From Sabellastarte sp. h YS-2021 (Eukaryota; Annelida; Polychaeta; Sabellida; Sabellidae), in contig OZ024928.1 in the NCBI GenBank assembly GCA_964017235.1, positions 154,838,881 through 154,902,880 of the forward strand: a stretch of 64,000 bases of DNA, given 5' to 3'. Positions 50,301-62,300 of this stretch are shown piece after piece. Positions within the stretch are counted from its first letter, which is position 1; each line of letters begins with the position of its first letter. A program made the position numbers and the translations under genes. The notes beneath the pieces were generated by a model that was given only the letters and a program-made list of their open reading frames with translations, had not been told where the DNA came from and searched no databases.

Positions 50301-53300
50301 AAGAATCTCCAACCCAGTACCATTGATGGTTACAGATCAGCCATTGCAGACAAATTGGGCAATTCTTCTTTGAATGTGAGTAAAGATGAAAACTTAACTC
50401 GCCTTTTGGACAGTTTTCACAGAGATAGACCAAAGGGTAGACGAGGAATTCCTTCATGGAATCTTTCTCTGGTTTTACATCAGCTCACCAAAGCTCCCAG
50501 TCCCCAACTCCAACAAACAAAGACAGAGGATAAAAATTTTTTATTATACATATTCGTAATTCTGTATATATATGTAAATACATGCATGAATACACATTCT
50601 ATCCACTAAACATATATATTTACAATTCTGGAATCCATATAATATTATCACTGTATACAACACTTAAAAATTGTAAAATGGCTTAAGTTACTATAAAAGT
50701 TACTGACTAGAAATTCATAAACACTTGCTATAACCTTCAAGGTCACAACTTGACCTATAAAGGTCAAGTGACTATCTGAACTCGTGCCTGACCCTGGTCA
50801 GGGGTCACACACGTAACCCTAAGGTCATAATCTATATCCACCATACTTTAATCTTGACCTTGCAAGGTTGTATGCCTATTTGACCTTGAAGGTCATGTGA
50901 TTGACCTCGACAGGTCATATTCTTACTATAAAATTGGTGTTTACTTATGAGCAAGATATACTTGCAGTTACTGTTAAAACATCTATATGTAAAATTGTTA
51001 CTAGCAGAATGTACTTGTCTTTTGGATTTAGCATCTAAACTTGACCCCCTTAAGAGCCACCAAGTGATAAGGATTAAAATAAAATAAAATAAATTAAAAG
51101 AATTATTTGTATTTATCCTGGAGGCAGTGGAGAACAACCTGGAGCCTAACAAGGAGTGTTATAACTGATTTACTTCATACATGATTGTGAACATCATATT
51201 TTTTTGGTCAATGTCTTGTAATATAGTAAAAAATTACAGTTCACCTTTACAGTATATAATCATTGATATGTAACTTTGTGTAGTAACTGGAGTAATTACT
51301 TTATTCAGTAAATTTATACTTAGGTTATGTCATGACCTTGACCCAAGGTCACCTTCGACCCACATGTAAAAACTAGTCTTCTGGATTGCACTTTAGTGCT
51401 CATGAATGTTTCATATGTAATTAATTACTTGTGTCTCAACCATTTTTCTTCAGTGAGTACTTAATTACTTGCTGTGTTCATATTACTTGTACTTATGTGT
51501 CAATGGACTTTACTTGTAATCCACTGGTGTGTAATGGACTCTAAGTAATTCCTATGGTAGTTATAGTAAATGTTAGTAGTAATTAATCATATGTTATACA
51601 AGTCTTTACTTGTGACTGTGGACTGTAAATATTATTAGTAGTCTCAATAATCAAATTGATGTTATACATGTATTTACTTATGTTAATGATAATAAACACT
51701 ATGCTCCGCAGGGTGCCTTTCACTGACCCAGGGTGGGGGGTGACTGTCAACAGTGGTGTCTAGGACATCACGCCTGTCAGTCACTCACCCTGGGTGAGTG
51801 GGACTGCCGCTTAAGGGGCCTTTGGGGTTAGCATCTGGAATGCCAGGAAGGCATTCTTGGTCACTGGGGCAACCTTTGAATTGGGGGCATTTCATTCGCC
51901 AGCCATCTGTAGCATCAGGGTTTTGGAGGCAAAAAGTCAGTTTATGTTTGGAAACCAGAGTGTACAGACTGAAAATTTTGCTCCCACCCTCCCTTCCCTA
52001 TTATGATTATTGCAGTGAATAATGGTGGTGACTTGTGGTATTTTTAATTCGTTTTTAAGGTTTTATTAGTAACTGTACTTTCTTTTTTCTTTTATGTTTT
52101 TAGTCTGTACCATTGTATAAGCATGAAGAGGAGTGTTAGTAGTGCTCGCTTGTTATAATGAGCTGGTGGTTAATATCATAAAATTACTTGTTATAACTGA
52201 TTTACTTCATACATGATTGTGAACATCATATTTTTTGGTCAATGTCTTGTAATATAGTAAAAAATTACAGTTCACCTTTACAGTATATAATCATTGATAT
52301 GTAACTTTGTGTAGTAACTGGAGTAATTACTTTATTCAGTAAATTTATACTTAGGTTATGTCATGACCTTGACCCAAGGTCACCTTCGACCCACATGTAA
52401 AAACTAGTCTTCTGGATTGCACTTTAGTGCTCATGAATGTTTCATATGTAATTAATTACTTGTGTCTCAACCATTTTTCTTCAGTGAGTACTTAATTACT
52501 TGCTGTGTTCATATTACTTGTACTTATGTGTCAATGGACTTTACTTGTAATCCACTGGTGTGTAATGGACTCATGGCTCCTGGACGTCGGATTGTGTCTG
52601 GAAATACATCCAAGCTGATCAGAACTTCAGTAAAGATATTGCTATGTCATTTGTAGAAGTTATTCGCAGTGCCCCTACCTCCTAGCCATACTGTAGATAA
52701 TGTCTGCTTGGGGTTTGAGGAGTGTTAGTAGTGCTCGCTTGTTATAATGAGCTGGTGGTTAATATCATAAAATTACTTGTTATAACTGATTTACTTCATA
52801 CATGATTGTGAACATCATATTTTTTTGGTCAATGTCTTGTAATATAGTAAAAAATTACAGTTCACCTTTACAGTATATAATCATTGATATGTAACTTTGT
52901 GTAGTAACTGGAGTAATTACTTTATTCAGTAAATTTATACTTAGGTTATGTCATGACCTTGACCCAAGGTCACCTTCGACCCACATGTAAAAACTAGTCT
53001 TCTGGATTGCACTTTAGTGCTCATGAATGTTTCATATGTAATTAATTACTTGTGTCTCAACCATTTTTCTTCAGTGAGTACTTAATTACTTGCTGTGTTC
53101 ATATTACTTGTACTTATGTGTCAATGGACTTTACTTGTAATCCACTGGTGTGTAATGGACTCTAAGTAATTCCTATGGTAGTTATAGTAAATGTTAGTAG
53201 TAATTAATCATATGTTATACAAGTCTTTACTTGTGACTGTGGACTGTAAATATTATTAGTAGTCTCAATAATCAAATTGATGTTATACATGTATTTACTT

Positions 53301-56300
53301 ATGTTAATGATAATAAACACTATGCTCCGCAGGGTGCCTTTCACTGACCCAGGGTGGGGGGTGACTGTCAACAGTGGTGTCTAGGACATCACGCCTGTCA
53401 GTCACTCACCCTGGGTGAGTGGGACTGCCGCTTAAGGGGCCTTTGGGGTTAGCATCTGGAATGCCAGGAAGGCATTCTTGGTCACTGGGGCAACCTTTGA
53501 ATTGGGGGCATTTCATTCGCCAGCCATCTGTAGCATCAGGGTTTTGGAGGCAAAAAGTCAGTTTATGTTTGGAAACCAGAGTGTACAGACTGAAAATTTT
53601 GCTCCCACCCTCCCGTGGCGTGGGCAGATTCGGAGCTTTTTCACCTAGGTCCAGTGGTGGCTGCACAGCAGATCCACCAATGAACCTTCTAGGCTCCTAT
53701 TTTGTAAATAATGTACATAATAGTTAAGGTTTTTTACTAGGTTGCCTGAGGCAATGAGTATGAGACCATTATTCCACTCTTACAGTCTCAATGGAATCTC
53801 TAGGACTGAACTCTTCTCTCTTCCTCCTCTCAGAGCAGAAAAAAAGGGAGGGGGGGGGGGGGGAAGTGGCACTGCTCGGTAACTTAAGGAGCAGTTTTTG
53901 AGCTTCTTTATCAACCGGGCCAGAGGTTACGTGCCTATTTATAGAGTTCCTTCTAGTCCTGAGGAAGCTGCCCTCCTTCCACTGGGTAGTTATTCTAGCT
54001 ATCGTCTGTTAGGTAAGATGTATTAACGCAATGAAATTGCAAATTTTAATTAGTAAATTAAATTTTTATTAGTTAATACCTTACCTAACAGACGGGAGAT
54101 TCCCACCCGGCCTTCCCTGCTTTTCAGCTTCAATAACCTAATTTGGGGACGAAAAAGATGCTATGACGTCACGTCCCTCTGGCGAATAAAGCAGGAACTA
54201 GGCCACCTGGCGAGTGGATTGGAGTGTACCGGTCCGGCCGGAGGTGAAACTCAGGACGTCTTTTTCTGGCGTTTGGCGGGACCGGCTGGCGCCGGACAAT
54301 AGCTATCGTCTGTTAGGTAAGGTATTAACTAATAAAAATTTAATTTACTAATTAAAATTTGCAATTTGTTGTTTTGTGCAAGCCGACCAATTTTTCACCT
54401 TAGAGAAGTATGTTGCACTTCCTTTTACATTTTGTCACATTTGTTGGCCTTATTTTAACTTGCTTCAGGTTCTGCAGCAGTTTTACCTTGACCTTCGTCG
54501 CCAACACCAGACCAGAGACAGCACGCCCATCACCACCCGCCAGCTGGAGTCTCTCATCAGGTGACAATATGCTTCAGGGGTGTTAACATACCTGTGTCCT
54601 GTACATGTGTTTATGTGATTAAATAGCCAAATTCACAGCTTTTTTTGTAGCCATAAATCCACTAATCTTAACCCCTCTACAACCTTATATGTCAACTTCC
54701 ATTTGACAGTGGACTTCTTCCAAGTCCTTTTGTCTTTTGTGTGATATATGGGTAGTGTATGACTTTGGAGAAACAGCCAGCTCTGACAAAAGTTTGTATT
54801 TTCAGAAAATATACCCCTGTGCATGGTCTTCTTTCAAATATATGTTGTTTTTATCACTTATTCCCATTTCAGTTAGACATCTAAATGTAATAAATTTTAG
54901 TTCAAATGGGGGATCCTCTGAAGATTGATGAAGACTTAGGAGTATGTAAAACTCAAACAAATTTTGGATACTAAGGGTAGTAAGGACCATTTATTTGAGA
55001 AGAAAAAAATTTATTTTTCAGAATTTTGACTGCCATCTTGAATTTTTGAGGAAATGGAAAAATGTCATTTATCTTGTTATCGAAAAGGTCTTTTCATTGC
55101 GTTAATACATCTTACCTACCAGACGATAGCTATATGCCGGCGCCAGCCGGTCCCGCCAAACGAAAGAAAAAGACGTCCTGGGTTTCACCCCCGGCAGGAC
55201 CGGTACACTACACTCTACTCGCCAGGTGGCCTAGTTCCTGCCTCACTCGCCAGAGGGACGTGACGTCATAGCATCTTTTTCGTTTGGCGCGACATTCAAG
55301 TTTGAATTTTGTGGAAACACTTTTATTTTTAAAGATATCTTAAGTTATATTGGGTGTTACGTTCTCAGATTTGTCTATTAGTTGGATAAACCACTATGGC
55401 ATCTCCAGGACAGAGAAAAGGAGCCTGCGGGCATATCATGGCTAATTTTGATCCACACTCTCGATGTGCCAGATGTAGGGACAAAGGTTTGGGGGACGAC
55501 CCTTGCGTTCTCAAATTAAGTTGTGAGTTTTGTGACAATCTTTCTCCCGAACAATTGCTTCAGCTTTCAACTCCGACTTACAAACTCCGTAAAGAAAAGT
55601 TGAAGAGTAAGGAATCACTTGTGGATCCCTCTACCGTTACTGTAGTGTCACAGGTTGAAAAACAGGACGTTGCTCCATCTTCCCCTCCTCATGACACTGA
55701 AACGGAGTTCACCTTGCCTCAACCAAACTTCCGTCAAGATTTAAAAGATCTAGATGATAAATGGTCTACTCGCATGGCGCGTTTGGAGGCACTCATCACC
55801 ATGGGCCATCGTCCCTCTCCACAGCCTACTTTCTCTCCGGTCCAAGCACCGGTCACGCATCAGGCTCCAGCTGGATCTTTGTCTCAAGCACCTTTTCTGC
55901 TATCCGCCGTTCCTTCCGGCCAAGCCGGTCCGGCTTATGGCCCGGATAGAACAAAGGCAACAGCTACTATCACCAGCTCTATGGATATGACCTCTCCCCT
56001 GGAGAATGTTTATCCGCAACCAGACCCGGAACCGGTATTCTCTTCTCAGAGCTCTTCCGGCCCGGTGGCCTCATCTATCACTCAACCACCCCCGGAGCAT
56101 TCAGAAGAGGGTGAAGTTTCTGATCAAGAAGAAGTACTAGACCCATCTGAACAAGACTCTCCAGACATTGACAAAACAATAAGTGAAGATCAGAACTACA
56201 GGGAGACGGTAAGGGGTGTCCGTGCCTTTATGGGCTGGAATCACATTCCGGACCTTGAGTACACTCCCACCTCCAGATCTGACAACCCCTGGGTTGGCCA

Positions 56301-59300
56301 CCGGGCTCAACCGGTTGGAAAAGTTTCCATTGACTTACCACCAGAGGACTGGTTATGCAAAAAATTGGAAAACCTCAATCTAGTACTAATTGAAGGCTAC
56401 CCGTCAAAATCAACAGAACCGGGCGGTTTACATGTTGATCAATATCTCCGACCACCAAAATCTCAGACAAGATGGTACGGGATACACCCGGCAGAAAACA
56501 AAGACATAACTAGGCCTGGTAAATACGTAACTTCCTGGCCCAACGATGCCGCAAAGCTCAATAGTTCCTTTGCCCGGATTGCTAAATCTACTATTGCTTC
56601 ATCTCAACCTACTTCCCGACCACTGTCTCAGGAAACTCTCCGCAAATGGGAAAAGGCTGCCAAAGAAACAAGCTATATTTGTAACCAGTCAGCTGGTTTC
56701 AATAGATGTATAACCAAAGTGCAGGATGCTGTTCAGGAACAGTTAAAAACCCTACAAGCAGAACTTGGCAAAGGTAAATCCTCCGCAAAAGCCCAGGGGG
56801 CTTTGGACGAACTTCACTTTTTAACAGCATTTAATCAGAATATCAGTTTTGCGGTCGGGAAATCTCTTCAGCACCTTTCGGACTTTACTTTCGTCCAAAT
56901 GGCTAACTTGACTCTAGTCCGCAGAGATTCCTATCTGGATCACCTGAGGGCAGGAGTGAAACCGGATACCTTTTCCTCTCTCAGGAATTGCCCTCTTCAA
57001 ACCCGGGCTTTATTCCCAGATGACATCATAAGGAAAGCGGAAGATGAGATAAACAACTTTGAAACACACAAGCGTACCAACCAGCCCGGTCCGGGCCGTG
57101 GTGGGTTCGCGGGTGTACAGAAAAAGCAGCATCGCTACCAGCCTTACTCCACTAGTTGGAAGCAAGACGACTCAAGTACCACCGGTGCTTCCGGGAAAGA
57201 TCTCCCCGCATGGAAATCATTTGGTAGCCGGGGCAGAGCACGCGGCAGAGGCAGGGGTGGTCAACCCGGTCGCGGTTCGCGAGGCTCCAAGGATCCCAAA
57301 AATTATAAATGACAATTACTGCAGAATTCCTCCGGAGTTACAAACAAAACTGGAGTATTATGTGTCAGATGTAAAACAGACAGATTTTCATGTGCTTGTC
57401 AAGAACTCTGTAAAATGTCAAAGTGTTGCTTGTCTTGTACATTCTGTAACAAAATCAAAAAGTGGGCAGCCGCAAAAGAAAGGCGTAAGACCAATATCAA
57501 ACATGAAAAATACAATAAAGTCTGTGAAAAGTGCTTCTTTTGTAAATCACTGTGTTTTTGCCCCAAATGTGCCAAATGCCCTCAGTGTTGCAAATGCCCA
57601 GCCAGTGGGGGGGGCGACTACAATTGTTCTGGGAAGTATGGGCACGACTAGGTGCAAACCCAAGAGTAGTGTCCATACTAAAAGAGGGTTATGTTCTCCC
57701 ATTCAATCTCAGACCTTGCCTAGTGAGGGATCCCCTGATAGTAAGCGGCTATGCCAATCCCATCAGAGACTCCCACTTGCAAGGGGCTCTACAAGCCTTA
57801 ATCAAGAAGAAGGCAGTAGAGAGGGTCAGGGTTCGAACCTCTCTAGCCTTCTTCAACAGACTATTCATTGTTCCCAAACCGAACCAAAAGTGGCGGCCAA
57901 TCTTGGACCTCAGTACTCTAAATCAGTTTTTATGCGTAAAAACATTCAAAATGGAAACCCCGGAGACAATTCGAACCTCCTTACAACAGGGAGAGTGGGT
58001 GACATCGCTGGACTTCAGCGACGCTTACTTCCACATTCCAATCCATGTCAACTCCCGAAAATACCTCAGGTTCCACTTCCAGAACCAGTCTTACCAATTT
58101 CGGGCTCTTCCTTTTGGCCTGTCAACAGCTCCAATGGAGTTCACTTGTGTAGTCAAAGAGGTAAAACTAATGGCTCAGTCTCGAGGTATAAGGATCCACC
58201 AGTACCTAGACGACTGGTTGATTCGAGCCCCTACCAGAGAATCTTGCCACCAGGGAACCCAGTCCCTCCTAGCCCTTTGCCAGGAGTTGGGCTGGATGGT
58301 AAACATGCAAAAATCAGAACTGGAACCCCAACAAGTCTTCGATTTTGTAGGCTACCAGTACGACCTACTCAACGGATTGGTCAGACCTACTCAAAACCGT
58401 TGGGAAGCCCTTCAACAAAAAGTAACAGGGTTATTACAGAACAGATCTTGCCGAGTGAGAACCTTCATGTCTCTTATAGGTCTACTCACTGCGACAGAGA
58501 AACAGGTGCCCCTAGGCAGACTGCACATGAGACCTATTCAGTGGCACCTCAAGAAACACTGGAGAGTCCCGGAATCTCTGGAAAAGGAGATTCCAATTCC
58601 GAGGTCTCTCCATCAGCACCTGCAGTGGTGGACCCAGGAGGAAAATGTCCTAAAGGGTCAACCCTTACACCCCCTACGACACGCAGTGCAAATCTTCACA
58701 GACGCCTCAAAAGAAGGCTGGGGTGCTCACTTAGGCGACTTCACAGCAAGCGGTACTTGGTCAGTGCCCGAAAGCAAGTTGCACATAAACTTCTTAGAAC
58801 TAAAAGCCGTGTTGTTAGCACTAAAAAGATTCCAACAATTAGTGCAAGGAAAGGTCGTCCTGATTGCCACAGACAACACTACAGTTGTGGCATACATCAA
58901 CAAGGAGGGAGGTATGAGGTCAGGTTCACTCTGTGCCCTTCTTTGGCGGCTCCTATGTTGGTGCAATCTCAGACAAATAGTACTGAAGGCCAGACACATT
59001 CCGGGCCGTCTGAATGTAATTGCAGACAAGTTGTCTCGCCAGGGACAGGTCATTCAGACGGAGTGGTCCCTCCATCAGGAGATCTTCGACATCCTTTGTC
59101 GAACTTGGCATTATCCCCAAGTGGACATGTTTGCAACAAGGTACAACTGCAAGCTAGTCCAATTTGTGTCCCCAATTCCAGACCCAAAGGCCTGGTCAGT
59201 GGACGCTCTGACAATGTCCTGGGAAGGCCTGGACATGTACCTTTTCCCTCCAGTGTCTCTGATGGGGAAGGTGGTCAGCAAGCTGTCAGATCACTGGTAT

Positions 59301-62300
59301 CACAGAGCAATCCTGATTGCTCCGGGATGGCCCAACATGCCTTGGTTTTGGGACCTAGTGGAGCTGTCGGCGATGGTTCCTCTTTGTCTTCCACACCATC
59401 CAGATCTAGTGACCCAACCTTTCAACAAGGCACGTCACAGGGATCTGGCAAGCCTAAATCTCCATGCCTGGCTCCTAGAGCCCAGACAATCAGGGAGCAA
59501 GGGTTCTCTAGCCCAGTGGCGTCAAGAATTGAGGCGCCTCAAAGACGCTCAACCAGAGCAGTCTACGAAGCGAAGTGGGCCCTTTTTGTTAGATGGTGCG
59601 AAACAAGTCAGGTGGACTTCAGGAACCCATCTATAAAACAAATAGCAGATTTCCTCCTGCATCTTTTCCAGGAGAAGAATCTCCAGCCCAGCACTATTGA
59701 TGGTTACAGGTCAGCCATTGCAGACAAACTGGGAAATACCTCGGTTAATGTCGGCAAGGATGACAATTTGACTAGACTGTTAGACAGTTTTCACAGAGAT
59801 AGACCCAAAGGGCGCCGGGGGGTTCCTGCTTGGAACCTCTCCCTGGTTTTACACCAGCTTACAAAAGCGCCTTTTGAACCACTCAGAAAGGCTTCTCTGA
59901 AGCACCTTACTTTCAAAACTGTTTTTCTCCTAGCCCTGGCTTCGGGAAAACGCAGGAGTGAGATTCACGCTTGGTTAAACAAAAATATCAGACACCAAGC
60001 TGATTGGTCCAAAGTTTCCCTCTACCCTTCACCAAGCTTCTTGGCGAAAAATCACTTGGCAAAAGAGGGACCAGAGTGCGTGGCCCCTGTGGTCATCCCG
60101 GCCTTAGCCCCCACTCTGGATAAGTCTTTAAAGGAAGACAGATCCCTTTGCCCCGTTCGGGCTCTTCGCTACTACCTGGACAAAACGCAGGACCTAAGAA
60201 CGGGAAAGGAGTTAGTTTTTGTTTCATTCAAACAAGGTTTTAACAAGGACATCTCTCCTGCCACTATCTCGTCCTGGATCAAACAAACAGTAGTGTTGTG
60301 TTATGATCTCTCTGACCAAGATTCCTTGACCTTACATCAGGTTAAGGCCCATGATGTTAGGGCCTTTGCGGCCTCCAAAGCCTTTCAAGGTGGCATATCT
60401 CTGGACCAGATTCTAGCAGCATGCCACTGGAAGTCCCACAATACCTTTACACAGTTTTACCTTAAGGATGTTGCCTGGGCAGATAAGGAGCTTTTTCACT
60501 TGGGTCCTGTGGTGGCTGCCCAGCAGATCCACCACTAGTCACCTAAGCTTCTTTGTATATAATTATATATAGTGTACATACTAGTTAGTTTTAGGTGTAG
60601 GCTCACTTTTAGCCTAGGCTTTGGCTTCTCAAAGTCTTTTACTTCAGAGTAATCCTCTGGGTATAGGACTTTCCCTACTCTTCCAGGTTATCCGTGGGAA
60701 TCATTGACTTGAACTCTTACTCTCTTCCTCCCCTCAGAGCAGTCAAAAAAGGGGGGGGGGGGGGGGGGGCAGGTGGGTCTAGTTACCCTCGAGACTAACA
60801 TGTCTCCTCAAAGGACTAGAACCTCACACCTAGGTATAATATAAGAGTTCTCTCCAATCCTCAGAAGGCTGCCCTCCTTCCACTGGGTAGTTATTCTAGC
60901 TATCGTCTGGTAGGTAAGATGTATTAACGCAATGAAATTGCAAATTTTAATTAGTAAATTAAATTTTTATTAGTTAATACCTTACCTACCAGACGGGAAA
61001 TTCCCACCCAGCCTTCCCCGCTTTCAGCCTTACAATTCAACCTTAGGGACGAAAAAGATGCTATGACGTCACGTCCCTCTGGCGAGTGAGGCAGGAACTA
61101 GGCCACCTGGCGAGTGGAGTGTAGTGTACCGGTCCTGCCGGGGGTGAAACCCAGGACGTCTTTTTCTTTCGTTTGGCGGGACCGGCTGGCGCCGGCATAT
61201 AGCTATCGTCTGGTAGGTGAGGTATTAACTAATAAAAATTTAATTTACTAATTAAAATTTGCAATTTATCTCCCTTATTATTGCTTCGTGGGAATTTGAA
61301 CCTACTTTCATGGTCAGACTATCACCATTTTTGCTGAACACCCAGCAGGAGATAAACACTGCAAAAGTGCTCTTGGTTTATTTTTTACTTAACTATGATA
61401 CATATTGCATTCTTCATGTTCTAAAATATGCCTTCCTGGTATACTTGAGGGAGTAGTCCATCCATGTACATATTCTAAGACAGTAATGTATATTCCCAAA
61501 ACTCAGGCCCTTTAATTCGATTCTTTTGACTTAAAAGTTTACAAGACCCATATATCATCATTAAAGTCTGGCAATCACTATGCACCTCCTTTTTGAATTC
61601 TCTAACTTTGATATGAACCAGGTTCTCAATAGTTCCTCAAGAAGCACCTTAACAGTTAATTTGTTCTTCTCAAAACCTTTTTCAGTGCACAACGTTTTTG
61701 TATTTTTGTGATTTCACTTATACTCTGAAGCTAAAAGCACAAAGTCAGCGGACACGGAGCCGTTCACTGGCACTAATTGCTTGTTTTATAATTGATGATT
61801 CTGTATCTCAGTATCTAGACTGTTTTACTGTACTGTAATGTAATAAACAACATCTTACTTGGCAGTGCATAAAATGGTGGAAAAATTTAAAATATTAAAA
61901 ATGGATAATAAATCTGAAGAAAGTGTAACCTTTTATCACACTTTCTCTACCTAGTCAGCTCACATAGAGATTTTATTGGCCTGTTTTCTTTTTTATGAAA
62001 TGCACTGAAATGAATTTGGAATCTGAAAGGTTTGGTGTTGGGATGGTATCAATATGGAATATATGTTACCGACCCATCTGTAATATGGACATACTTTGTT
62101 CATCCCAGGTTAACAGAGGCTCGTGCACGTGTGGATCTGCGGGAGGAGTGCAGCCAACCAGATGCTGAGGATGTGGTAGAGGTCATGAAGTACAGTATGA
62201 TGGACACTTACTCTGATGAGCTTGGCTTTTTAGACTTTACACGTTCTCAGCACGGCTCTGGTATGAGTAGTCGCTCACAGAGCAAGAAGTTTGTGGCAGC

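Larger units (their letters stand above)
50499..53614. other. 3.1-kb foreign insertion in DIRS B with 835-bp direct repeats
   Basis: Left break after 'caaagctccc'; right break before 'gtggcgtgggcag', where DIRS sequence resumes. Inside, an 835-bp block occurs at 51,159-51,993 and again at 52,780-53,614 with essentially no differences. Its first 382 bp occur a third time at 52,191-52,572. A 57-bp lead ('tagtagtgctcgcttgtta...') precedes the second and third copies only. No transposase, no terminal repeats. Origin unknown: duplicated host sequence or an assembly collapse/expansion. Confidence 0.85.
45711..54364 (+). mobile_element. DIRS retrotransposon copy B (B/C subfamily), in MCM8 intron 13
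   Basis: 8.65 kb, including a 3.1-kb foreign insert (about 50,499-53,614) that replaces roughly 590 bp of the recombinase gene. Termini 'cattgcgttaatacatctt' and 'attaaaatttgcaa' are flanked by TTT on both sides (45,708-45,710, 54,365-54,367). gag and RT ORFs are uninterrupted. The terminal repeats differ from each other at about one position, so insertion was recent. It cannot supply its own recombinase. Confidence 0.95.
55095..61264 (+). mobile_element. DIRS retrotransposon copy C (B/C subfamily, nearly intact), in MCM8 intron 14
   Basis: 6,170 bp with TTT on both sides (55,092-55,094 and 61,265-61,267), terminal repeats differing at about two positions, an internal complementary region, intact gag, RT-RNase H and recombinase frames. 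The single oddity is a run of eight G at 57,607-57,614, one base longer than the frame of copy B predicts. It separates the Cys-rich domain from the recombinase frame. The best candidate here for an autonomous element. Confidence 0.96.

Noticed and set aside
51798-52022. 74- and 102-codon + strand ORFs starting [10 protein letters not shown] (51,798 and 53,419)
   Set aside because: They are the opposite strand of the exon-like segment within the 835-bp repeat, with no recognisable domain of their own.
45711-61264. LTR retrotransposon or retrovirus-like element
   Set aside because: No long direct terminal repeats, protease or DDE integrase; inverted ends, internal complementary region and tyrosine recombinase identify DIRS.
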